From contig CAVYUQ010000023.1 in assembly GCA_963771715.1 (NCBI GenBank), forward strand, positions 62,001-126,000: a stretch of 64,000 bases of DNA, written 5' to 3'. Under the pieces are notes generated by a model, which saw only the letters and a program-made list of their open reading frames with translations, did no database searches and had not been told where the DNA came from. Positions 57,288-64,000 of the stretch are shown piece by piece (the first letter of the stretch is position 1; the number at the start of each line of letters is the position of its first letter). Source of the stretch: JACVRW01 sp963771715. GTDB lineage: Bacteria > Actinomycetota > Thermoleophilia > Solirubrobacterales > Thermoleophilaceae. Made by a program: the position numbers and the translations under genes.

Positions 57288-58205
57288 CTACCCGTCCAGG
57301 GCGGCGGCCGCGTCGCGGATCGCCGCCAGGAGCGCCTGTGTTGACGGCCGCGCGGCGTCCGAGCTCCGCGTGACAGCGAAGATCGCCCGCTCCACGGGCG
57401 CCTCGGCGATCCTTCGCAGCGCGATACCGGGATGGCGGGCCGGCAGGGCGAGGTCCGGCAGCAGCGTCACAGCGAGCCCGCGGGCCACGAGCGCGAGGCT
57501 CACGATGGCGTCGTTGGTGCGGTGGCGGATGTCGGGGTCGAAGCCGCCGTGCTGGCGGCAGATGCGCTGGGTCAGCTCCTCCCAGGCCATGCCCACGTGT
57601 CCGGTCGTCCAGGCCTCGCCGGCCAGCTCGGCGAGCGGCACCGCGTCCTTGTGCCGGCGCGCGGCCGGGTGCCGGGCGGGCAGGAGCAGGTTGACCGGGT
57701 CCCGGAGCAGCTCGTGGCGATCGAGGCCGACGGGCAGCCGCCACGGCTGGTGCTGCCACTCGTCGCCGAGCACGAGGTCCACGTCGCCCAAGGCCAGCGC
57801 GGGGAGCGCCTGCTCGGGCTCGGCCTCGAGCAGCTCGCAGCGCAGGCGCGGTGCGTCGCGCGCGAGCGCCTCCATCGCCGGCGCGGCGAGACGCAGCGAC
57901 ACCGACTGGAAGGCCGCGATCCGGCCGCGGCCGGTCACGGTGCCGGCTGCCGCGGCGAGGTCGGCCTCGGCGAGCGCCGCGCGCTCGAGCAGCGCGTCGG
58001 CGTGCTCCACCAGCACGAGCGCCGCATCGGTGAGGCGAACGCCGCGCCCGGCGCGCTCGAGCAGCGGCACCCCGACCTCCCGCTCGAGGATCGCGAGCTG
58101 CTGCGAGACGGCCGATGGCGTGAACTGAAGGGCGTCGGCAACCGCGGCAATCGTGCCGCGCTCGCTCAGCTCGCGCAGCAGGCGCAGACGTCGGAGCTCG
58201 AGCAT
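57288..58205 (-). CDS. LysR family transcriptional regulator
   Basis: A 305-residue regulator: helix-turn-helix LRRLRLLRELSERGTIAAVA, DALQFTPSAVSQQLAILERE, then a substrate-binding domain (GRIAAFQSVSLRLAAPAMEA, DVDLVLGDEWQHQPWRLPVG, DAIVSLALVARGLAVTLLPD). It is transcribed away from the EamA transporter gene 66 bp off, the usual LysR-target layout, so control of that transporter and the following SDR is likely. No inducer can be predicted. A TAGTCT hexamer lies 9 nt before the ATG. Confidence 0.94.
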   Translation of the reverse strand: MLELRRLRLLRELSERGTIAAVADALQFTPSAVSQQLAILEREVGVPLLERAGRGVRLTDAALVLVEHADALLERAALAEADLAAAAGTVTGRGRIAAFQSVSLRLAAPAMEALARDAPRLRCELLEAEPEQALPALALGDVDLVLGDEWQHQPWRLPVGLDRHELLRDPVNLLLPARHPAARRHKDAVPLAELAGEAWTTGHVGMAWEELTQRICRQHGGFDPDIRHRTNDAIVSLALVARGLAVTLLPDLALPARHPGIALRRIAEAPVERAIFAVTRSSDAARPSTQALLAAIRDAAAALDG

Positions 58206-58271
58206 CGTGAAGAAAGACTACTGGGTTTGCCTTAGAAATCGGAATTGCTCCTGTTGGATGGGCGCGGCAGG

Positions 58272-59183
58272 ATGAGCGGCGTGAACTCCACCGGAACACT
58301 CCTCTGCCTCGGCTCCGCCACCGCCTTCGGCGCGATGGCCGTCCTCGGCAAGCTCGCCTACGACGACGGCGCGACCGTCGGAACCCTGCTCGCGGTGCGC
58401 TTCCTGCTGGCGGCGGCCCTGTTCTGGGCGCTCGTCCTCGCGGGCGGTGCGGCGCGCGAGCTGAGGGAGCTCGGCGGCCGCGATCTCGGCACCGGGCTCG
58501 CCCTCGGGGCGTGCGGCTACGCGATCCAGGCCGGCTGCTACTTCGCCGCGCTCGAGCGCATCGACGCGTCGCTGCTCTCGCTGCTGCTCTACACGTTCCC
58601 GGCGATGGTGGCCGTGGCCGCGTTCGCCCTCGGCCGCGAGCGGCTCGACCGCCGGCGTCTCGCCGCCCTGGTGGTGGCATCCGGCGGCCTCGCGCTGGTG
58701 GTGGCCGGGGCCGGGGCGGGCACACTCGATCCCCTCGGCGCCGGCCTCGGCCTCGGCGCCGCGGTCGTCTACACCACGTACATCCTGGTCAGCGAGGGCA
58801 TCGTGGCGCGCATGGGCCCGCGCGTGCTCTCGGCGCTGGTCTGCACGGGCGCGGCCGCGTCGCTCACGGTCGGCTCGGTGGCGCTCGGCGAGTTCCGCCC
58901 GGGCGAGCTCACGGCCGCCGGATGGGGGTGGCTCGCCTGCCTCGCCGTCGTGTCGACCGTCGCCGCGGTGAGCCTGTTCTTCGCCGGCCTGCGGCGCGTG
59001 GGGCCCACGACCGCCTCGATCCTCTCAACCGCGGAGCCGGTCGTGACCGTGCTGCTCGCCTTCCTCGTCTTCGGCGAGCTCCTGGGTGCGGTCCAGCTGC
59101 TCGGGGGCGCCCTGGTGCTCGCTGCCGTGCTGATGCTCGCGAGCTACCGTCCCCGTCAGGTGATCGAGGGGGCGGCGGCATGA
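58272..59183 (+). CDS. EamA/DMT family transporter
   Basis: A 303-residue membrane protein with ten predicted helices in two EamA repeats (CLGSATAFGAMAVLGKLAYD in the first, GLGAAVVYTTYILVSEGIVA in the second; the last ending AVQLLGGALVLAAVLMLA). Exports or imports metabolites such as amino acids. The ATG at 58272 follows GGCAGG; a TTG at 58245 would add nine unlikely residues. The SDR gene starts in its stop (ATGA). Confidence 0.93.
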   Translation: MSGVNSTGTLLCLGSATAFGAMAVLGKLAYDDGATVGTLLAVRFLLAAALFWALVLAGGAARELRELGGRDLGTGLALGACGYAIQAGCYFAALERIDASLLSLLLYTFPAMVAVAAFALGRERLDRRRLAALVVASGGLALVVAGAGAGTLDPLGAGLGLGAAVVYTTYILVSEGIVARMGPRVLSALVCTGAAASLTVGSVALGEFRPGELTAAGWGWLACLAVVSTVAAVSLFFAGLRRVGPTTASILSTAEPVVTVLLAFLVFGELLGAVQLLGGALVLAAVLMLASYRPRQVIEGAAA

Positions 59184-60097
59184 GTGGACCACTGGCGGGC
59201 AAGGTCGCCCTGGTGGCCGGCGCCACGCGCGGCGCGGGCCGTGGCATCGCGGTCGGGCTGGGCGAGGCCGGCGCGACCGTGTACGCAACGGGCCGCACCA
59301 CGCGCGAGCGGCGCTCCGAGGTGGACCGGCCGGAGACGATCGAGGAGACCGCCGAGCTGGTGACCGCCGCGGGCGGCGAGGGAATCGCCGTCGCGGTGGA
59401 CCACCTCGACCCCGGACAGGTGGCCGGCCTGGTCGAGCGCATCGACTCCGAGCAGGGCCGCCTCGACGTGCTCGTGAACGACATCTGGGGCAGCGAGCAC
59501 CTCTTCGAGTGGAACAAGCCGGTCTGGGAGCACGACCTCGACCGCGGCCTGCGGCTGCTGCGCCTCGCGATCGACACCCACCTGGTCACGAGCCACCACG
59601 CGCTGCCGCTGCTGATCCGCCGTCCCGGAGGGCTGGTGGTGGAGGTGACCGACGGTACCGCGGAGTACAACGCCGACCACTACAGGGTCAACGCGTTCTA
59701 CGACCTCGCCAAGACGTCGGTGATCCGGCTCGCCTGGGCGCAGGCGCAGGAGCTGCGCGACCACGGGGGCACTGCGGTGGTGCTGACGCCCGGATGGATG
59801 CGGTCCGAGGCGATGCTCGAGCACCACAGCGTCAGCGAGTCGAACTGGCGCGACGCGACCGAGCGCACGCCGCACTTCTGCATCTCGGAGAGCCCGCTGT
59901 ACGTGGGCCGCGCCGTGGCCGCGCTCGCCGGCGATCCCGAGCTGGCGCGCTGGAACGGGCAGTCGCTGTCGAGCGGGGGCCTCGCGCAGGAATATGGCTT
60001 CACCGACACCGACGGAACGAGGCCCGACTGTTGGCGCTACATGGTCGAGGTCGTGGAGGCCGACGGCATTCCGGCGGATGACAAGGGCTACCGCTGA
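59180..60097 (+). CDS. short-chain dehydrogenase/reductase
   Basis: A 305-residue Rossmann oxidoreductase: AGKVALVAGATRGAGRGIAV (GxxxGxG), LDVLVNDIWGSEHLFEWNKP in place of the usual NNAG, and the catalytic Tyr/Lys in AFYDLAKTSVIRLAWAQAQE, where YxxxK reads YDLAK. The longer C-terminus (SESPLYVGRAVAALAGDPEL) is as in the SDR7/DHRS1-like branch. Substrate unknown. Translationally coupled to the EamA transporter, so both may handle one metabolite. Confidence 0.92.
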   Translation: MSGPLAGKVALVAGATRGAGRGIAVGLGEAGATVYATGRTTRERRSEVDRPETIEETAELVTAAGGEGIAVAVDHLDPGQVAGLVERIDSEQGRLDVLVNDIWGSEHLFEWNKPVWEHDLDRGLRLLRLAIDTHLVTSHHALPLLIRRPGGLVVEVTDGTAEYNADHYRVNAFYDLAKTSVIRLAWAQAQELRDHGGTAVVLTPGWMRSEAMLEHHSVSESNWRDATERTPHFCISESPLYVGRAVAALAGDPELARWNGQSLSSGGLAQEYGFTDTDGTRPDCWRYMVEVVEADGIPADDKGYR

Positions 60098-60138
60098 GCG
60101 TTACGGTCCCCGTTTCAAGCCAAGGAAGGGATGAAACC

Positions 60139-60963
60139 GTGACATCGAGCAGTGCCGATACCGAGCTGAAGGCCCGCCATCGCAAGATGTGGGCGTCGGG
60201 CGACTACCCGTCGATGGTCGAGACGTTCCTGCTTCCGCTCGGCCCACGGCTCGTCGACGCGTGTGGGATCGGCGAGGGCATGCGTGTCCTCGACGTGGCT
60301 GCCGGGACCGGCAACTCCTCGATCGTGGCCGCTCAGCGCGGCGCGCAGGTGACCGCCAGCGACCTGACGCCCGAGCTGTTCGACGCGGGCCGCGCCCGCG
60401 CGGAGTCGGAGGGGGTCGAGCTCGAGTGGGTCGAGGCCGACGCGGAAAACCTGCCCTTTGAGGACGCCTCGTATGACGTCGTGATGTCGTCGATCGGCGC
60501 GATGTTCGCGCCGCACCACCAGGACGTGGCCGACGAGCTCGTGCGCGTCTGCCGGCCGGGAGGCACGATCGGACTGCTGAGCTGGACGCCCGAGGGGATG
60601 ATCGGCGCGCTGTTCCGCACGATGGGCCCATTCGCCCCGCCGCCCCCGCCCGGCGCGCAGCCGCCGCCGCTGTGGGGCAGCGAAGACCACCTGGACGAGC
60701 TGTTCGGGGACCGCGTCGAGTGGGGCACGCTCGAGCGCGACAACCTCGCGATCGATCAGTTCGAGCACCCCCGCGACTGGGGCGAGCACTTCAAGGAGCG
60801 CTACGGCCCCACGATCGTCACCTACGCGAACGCGGCGAAGAACGGCCAGGAGGCCGAGCTCGACGCGGCGCTGATGGCCTTCTGCGAGGAGTGGAACCTC
60901 GGCACGGACGACGACGCCCGCTTCGAGCAGGAGTACCTGGTCTCGGTCGGCACCCGGGCCTGA
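60139..60963 (+). CDS. class I SAM-dependent methyltransferase
   Basis: A 274-residue UbiE/COQ5-like methyltransferase: motif I GMRVLDVAAGTGNSSIVAAQ, GAQVTASDLTPELFDAGRAR, VEADAENLPFEDASYDVVMS, VADELVRVCRPGGTIGLLSW. A Pro-rich insert (FAPPPPPGAQPPPLWG) precedes the substrate part. Substrate unknown. The start is a GTG at 60139 with AAGGAAGG about 12 nt upstream. Its stop abuts that of the convergent thioredoxin-fold gene. Confidence 0.92.
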   Translation: MTSSSADTELKARHRKMWASGDYPSMVETFLLPLGPRLVDACGIGEGMRVLDVAAGTGNSSIVAAQRGAQVTASDLTPELFDAGRARAESEGVELEWVEADAENLPFEDASYDVVMSSIGAMFAPHHQDVADELVRVCRPGGTIGLLSWTPEGMIGALFRTMGPFAPPPPPGAQPPPLWGSEDHLDELFGDRVEWGTLERDNLAIDQFEHPRDWGEHFKERYGPTIVTYANAAKNGQEAELDAALMAFCEEWNLGTDDDARFEQEYLVSVGTRA

Positions 60964-61257
60964 TCAGGCGCGGTCCGCGCCGCTCGCCGGGTTGTCGCGG
61001 GCCCAGCTCACGATCTTCTGGGAGCCGCTGATCACCTCGCCGTCGTCGGTCTCGAGGACCGGGACCATCCCCTGCCCGGTGAGGCTGCGGACCTTGCCGC
61101 GCTTCGGGTTCATGAAGTCGGGCAGAACGCCCCAGCCGTAGACCTTCTCGACGTCGGGCTTCCAGCCGGCGTCGGTGAGCGCCTCGTAGGCGTTCGCGCA
61201 CGGGTGGCCGCCTGGGCGCGGCGTCTTGAACGTTCCCCAGCAGACGTAGAGCTTCAT
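60964..61257 (-). CDS. glutathione S-transferase N-terminal/thioredoxin-fold protein
   Basis: A 97-residue protein (MKLYVCWGTFKTPRPGGHPC, AYEALTDAGWKPDVEKVYGW, GQGMVPVLETDDGEVISGSQ, KIVSWARDNPA) with the beta-alpha-beta layout and cis-Pro VPVLE of a GST N-terminal or glutaredoxin fold. The usual CxxC is replaced by C-x13-C. Glutathione is absent in most actinobacteria, so mycothiol or no thiol partner is possible. TAGGGT lies 7 nt before the ATG. Confidence 0.83.
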   Translation of the reverse strand: MKLYVCWGTFKTPRPGGHPCANAYEALTDAGWKPDVEKVYGWGVLPDFMNPKRGKVRSLTGQGMVPVLETDDGEVISGSQKIVSWARDNPASGADRA

Positions 61258-61264
61258 CGCCCGG

Positions 61265-61270
61265 ACCCTA
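61265..61270 (-). promoter_or_regulatory. -10 element of the thioredoxin-fold gene
   Basis: TAGGGT on the minus strand ends 7 nt before the ATG at 61257 and lies at the very end of the upstream ABC gene. Confidence 0.55.
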
Positions 61271-62293
61271 ATCGACCAGGGCGGGCACGGCGGAGGGAGC
61301 CGGCCGCACGAACACGCTGTCGCCCACCTCGTGCAGCTCGAGCGACGGCAGCTGCACCAGCAGCGTCTTGCCGCCCTCGTGGCGCAGGCGGTAGAGCACG
61401 TCGTGGCCCCGGAACTCGCGCGCGACCACCTCGGCGTTGCCGTTCGCGTCCGCGCGCAGCTCGAGCTGCTCGGGCCGAACGGCCACGTGCACGGAACCGC
61501 GGGCCGGCGCGCGCAGGTCGAAGACGCCGAGCTCGGTCTCGACGCCGCCACCGCGCGCCACACCGGAGAGCACGTTCACCTCGCCCACGAACTGCGCCGC
61601 CCAGCGGGTGGCCGGCTCGCCGTAGACCTCGACCGGCGGCCCCACCTGCACGATCTCGCCGTCGCGCATCACCGCGAGGCGGTCGGCGAGCGAGAGCGCC
61701 TCCTCCTGGTCGTGGGTCACGAGCAGGGCCGTGGCCTCGGCGTCGCGCAGGATCAGCTCCACCTCGCGGCGCAACCCGGCGCGCAGGGTGGCGTCGAGGT
61801 TCGAGAACGGCTCGTCGAGCAGCACCAGCTCCGGCTCGGGCGCGAGCGCGCGGGCGAGCGCCACGCGCTGGCGCTCGCCGCCCGACAGCTCGTGCACGCC
61901 GGTGCGCGCCTTGTGCTGGAGGCCGACGAGCTCGAGCGTTCGCCGGGTGAGGGCGTCGCGCTCCTCGCGCGGGCGGTTCGAGAGCCCGAACGCCACGTTC
62001 CCCTCCACGCTCAGGTGCGGGAAGAGCGCGTAGTCCTGGAACACCATTCCGACGCGCCGCTTCTCGGGCGGCACGATCCGGCCGGGTCCGGCCACCACGT
62101 CGTCGGAGACGACCACGCAGCCCGAGTCGGGCCGCTCGAAACCGGCGATCACCCGCAGCAGCGTGGTCTTGCCGCATCCCGACGGCCCCAGCACCGCCAT
62201 CAGCTCGCCGCGCTCGATCTCGAGGTTGAGCTCGCGCACGGCCTGGACCGCGCCGAACGACTTCGACAGCCCGCGCACGCGCACGTGGCTCAC
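61268..62293 (-). CDS. ABC transporter ATP-binding protein, FbpC/PotA type
   Basis: A 341-residue ATPase for ferric iron or a polyamine/thiamine-type importer. VRGLSKSFGAVQAVRELNLE, Walker A LGPSGCGKTTLLRVIAGFER, VGMVFQDYALFPHLSVEGNV, signature LSGGERQRVALARAL, Walker B LVLLDEPFSNLDATLR and HDQEEALSLADR, followed by a TOBE-like C-terminal domain (VHVAVRPEQLELRADANGNA). The GTG start overlaps the permease stop (GTGA). Last gene of the transporter operon. Confidence 0.94.
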   Translation of the reverse strand: MSHVRVRGLSKSFGAVQAVRELNLEIERGELMAVLGPSGCGKTTLLRVIAGFERPDSGCVVVSDDVVAGPGRIVPPEKRRVGMVFQDYALFPHLSVEGNVAFGLSNRPREERDALTRRTLELVGLQHKARTGVHELSGGERQRVALARALAPEPELVLLDEPFSNLDATLRAGLRREVELILRDAEATALLVTHDQEEALSLADRLAVMRDGEIVQVGPPVEVYGEPATRWAAQFVGEVNVLSGVARGGGVETELGVFDLRAPARGSVHVAVRPEQLELRADANGNAEVVAREFRGHDVLYRLRHEGGKTLLVQLPSLELHEVGDSVFVRPAPSAVPALVD

Positions 62294-63894
62294 GCCGGCA
62301 CCGCCTCGGGCTCCTCGACCCACGCGCCCACGGCCGGAGAGGCCTCGACCTCGACGCCGCGGCCCGACAGCCTGATCATCAGCGCCACCGGCAGCAGCCC
62401 CACGAGCACGATCAAGAGCGCCGGCAGCGCGGCCGTCTTGAAGAGCGACTCGGTCGTGGCCTGCCAGACGGCGATGGCGAGCGTGTCGCCGCCCAGCGGC
62501 CGCAGCAGCAGCGTGGCGGGCAGCTCCTTCATCACCTCCACGAAGACCAGCAGGGCCGCCGTGACGAGGCCGGTGCGGAGCAGCGGCACGTGCACGCGCG
62601 CGAGCACGTCGAGGCGGTCGGCCCCGAGCCCGCGCGCGGCGTCGTCGAGCTGGCGCGGTATGCGCATCAGGCTCGCCTCGATCGCGCCCCAGGCGAGGGC
62701 GAGGAAGCGGACGACGTAGGCGTAGAAGAGTCCGATCACTGTGCCCGTGAGCAGTAGTCCCGTGCCGGCCACCCCGTCGATGCGCCGCTCGAGCCAGCCG
62801 AGCGGCACGATCACCGCCACGGCGACGACGGAGCCCGGCAGGCCGTATCCGATCGTAGCGGTGCGCGCCGCCACCGCGGCGGTCCTGGAACGGCTCGCCC
62901 GCACGCCGTAGGCGAGCAGGAGCGCCACCACCGGCACGAGGATCGCGCTCATCCCGGCGAGCAGCACGCTGTTGCGCGCCGCGGTGGCGAACTCCGGCGC
63001 AAGCAGCCCCTCGTTGATCGACTGAACCGACCACGCGCCGAGCTGCGCGAGCGGGGCGAGCACCACCAGCCCGACCAGCGCGAGCGGCAGGATCGCGGCC
63101 GCCAGGGCGGCCACGCCGCGCAGCCGCACCGGCGGCACCACGTCGCCGCGCGCGGCGAGCTGCGCGTGGCGAGCTCGCCCGCGCGCCAGGCGCTCGAGCA
63201 CGAGCAGCGTGAGCGTCACGGACACCAGCAGCATCGCGAACTGCATCGCGGCGTCGCGGTCGAAGGCGATGAACCAGACGCGGTAGATCACGTCGGTGAA
63301 GGTCCTCACGCCCAGCAGGTTCACGGTGCCGAAGTCGGCGAGCGCCTCCATCAGCGCGAGCGCCACGCCGCCGAGGATCGCCGGCCGCGCGAGCGGCAGG
63401 CCCACGCGCAGGATCGCCCGCGGGCGCGAGAGGCCCAGCCCGCGCGCCGCCTCGATCAGCGTGCGCGACTGGCTCAGGAAGGCGGCCCGGGCGAGCAGGT
63501 AGACGTACGGGTACAGCACCAGCGTGAACACGCAGACCGCACCGAGCGTGGAGCGGATGCCCGGCAGGTCGAGGCCGAGCGCGAAGAGCGTGAAGACGTA
63601 GCCCGGCATGGCGAGCGGCAGCACGAGCGCCCACTCGATCCAGCGCCGGCCGGGGAACTCGAAGAACGAGACGAGCGCGGCGAGGGCGGTGCCGAGCAGG
63701 AACGTGCCGGCGCCCACGCCCACCAGCAGGATGGCCGTGGCCTCCACGGCCTCCGGCACGAAGCCGGAGAACCGGGACAGCCCGCCGGGCGCGACGAGGA
63801 AGGAGAGCGGCAGGCCGATCAGCGGCCCGGCCACGAGCAGTGCGCAGAGGACCGTGCCGATGGCGAAGCCATCCGGGCGCCGCCTCAGTCCCAC
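62290..63894 (-). CDS. ABC transporter permease, FbpB-type with two permease domains
   Basis: A 534-residue fused permease with about twelve helices. Each half carries an EAA-type loop contacting the ATPase: EAARGLGLSRPRAILRVGLP in the first, DDAARGLGADRLDVLARVHV in the second. The fused layout and the LEALADFGTVNLLGV-like segment (ALADFGTVNLLGVRTFTDVI) are typical of ferric-iron FbpB/AfuB. The GTG start at 63894 overlaps the end of the binding-protein gene by 10 bp. Confidence 0.94.
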   Translation of the reverse strand: MGLRRRPDGFAIGTVLCALLVAGPLIGLPLSFLVAPGGLSRFSGFVPEAVEATAILLVGVGAGTFLLGTALAALVSFFEFPGRRWIEWALVLPLAMPGYVFTLFALGLDLPGIRSTLGAVCVFTLVLYPYVYLLARAAFLSQSRTLIEAARGLGLSRPRAILRVGLPLARPAILGGVALALMEALADFGTVNLLGVRTFTDVIYRVWFIAFDRDAAMQFAMLLVSVTLTLLVLERLARGRARHAQLAARGDVVPPVRLRGVAALAAAILPLALVGLVVLAPLAQLGAWSVQSINEGLLAPEFATAARNSVLLAGMSAILVPVVALLLAYGVRASRSRTAAVAARTATIGYGLPGSVVAVAVIVPLGWLERRIDGVAGTGLLLTGTVIGLFYAYVVRFLALAWGAIEASLMRIPRQLDDAARGLGADRLDVLARVHVPLLRTGLVTAALLVFVEVMKELPATLLLRPLGGDTLAIAVWQATTESLFKTAALPALLIVLVGLLPVALMIRLSGRGVEVEASPAVGAWVEEPEAVPA

Positions 63895-64000
63895 CCGACC
63901 TCGTCCATCAGGTTGAGCGCCTCGTCGAGGTGCGCGCCCGCGCCTTCCACGTCGATCGGGTCGCGCTTGAAGTCGCCGAACTTGGCGATCTGGGGCGACG
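63885..64000 (-). CDS. extracellular substrate-binding protein of the iron ABC transporter, C-terminal fragment
   Basis: Only the last 38 codons are inside the window: SPQIAKFGDFKRDPIDVEGA, then HLDEALNLMDEVGWD and TGA. The ending, and the position just before an FbpB-type permease, match FbpA/AfuA-type ferric-iron binding lipoproteins (the final motif F-K-x-D-P-x-x-V ... L-x-D-x-V-G-W). The rest continues beyond position 64000. Confidence 0.85.
   Translation of the reverse strand, partial: SPQIAKFGDFKRDPIDVEGAGAHLDEALNLMDEVGWD

Noticed and set aside
1..64000. tRNA genes, rRNA genes, prophage or insertion sequences
   Set aside because: No T-loop/anticodon patterns, rRNA segments, integrase, transposase or phage structural motifs were seen. 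Visual inspection can miss tRNAs, so a covariance-model scan would be decisive.

Overview
The window is 64 kb of very GC-rich DNA, coding nearly end to end, with about 72 genes. Many genes overlap by 4 bp or less. The gene set (SufU-type SUF system, GuaB3, CysO/Mec/CysM/MoeZ sulfur-carrier cysteine synthesis, NarL-type two-component pair, Rrf2 regulator, abundant leaderless genes) suggests a soil or environmental actinobacterium. A deep lineage such as Thermoleophilia (Solirubrobacterales or Gaiellales) would fit, but that placement is inferred from gene content only. No rRNA, tRNA, CRISPR array, prophage or intact insertion sequence was recognised.

Layout. 1-2 kb: four small genes (GNAT, a small alpha/beta protein, SnoaL-like, monooxygenase-like), all with broken reading frames. 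2-9 kb: guaA, guaB3 and a chain of a pfkB kinase, a D-Ala-D-Ala carboxypeptidase, a LysM protein, pyrF and hup. 9-12.4 kb: a four-gene operon of a roadblock-like protein, a small protein, tldD and tldE. 12.4-17 kb: a CDF transporter, rdgB, rph, murI and a Flp-type pilin. 17-21 kb: asnB, a glycosyltransferase and an envelope zinc-ribbon/SPOR-like protein. 20.6-25 kb: an HDAC-like deacetylase, nadB, a flavin reductase, an R2lox oxidase and a DUF5763-like protein. 25-31 kb: a fused hydantoinase/oxoprolinase, a beta-hydroxyacid dehydrogenase, a TetR/SRPBCC pair with a clear operator, and DUF1802. 31-37 kb: a secreted penicillin-acylase-type hydrolase and a three-gene hydroxyproline catabolic operon. 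37-43 kb: an ECF sigma factor with a membrane WD40-like partner, a secreted-type HExxH protein, a GAF-GGDEF diguanylate cyclase and two acyl-CoA dehydrogenases. 43-49 kb: Mec-type JAMM peptidase, ferritin-like proteins, TatA, CysM, cupin, GNAT, CysO and MoeZ-like E1. 49-53 kb: a histidine kinase/response regulator, CtaG-like, GNAT and Sco1. 52.7-57 kb: rrf2-sufC-sufD-sufS-sufU. 57-61 kb: ACT, LysR, EamA, SDR and methyltransferase genes. 61-64 kb: an iron-type ABC transporter, cut by the window end.

How the genes work together. Sulfur metabolism is the strongest theme: the CysO carrier is activated by a MoeZ-like E1, used by CysM, and released or matured by the JAMM peptidase. cysM and the E1 gene share an identical 17-bp palindromic promoter core, and the SUF operon 5 kb away consumes cysteine sulfur. 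Most operon-first genes have a TANNNT -10 hexamer 6-8 nt before the start codon, implying leaderless transcripts, so start sites can be predicted from promoters. Operon-internal genes mostly start inside an NTGA overlap.

Quality warning. At least twelve genes carry single-base frameshifts, mostly in G/C runs, in families that are otherwise fully conserved. Residual sequencing errors are the simplest explanation. Genuine pseudogenisation cannot be excluded, especially in the first 2 kb.
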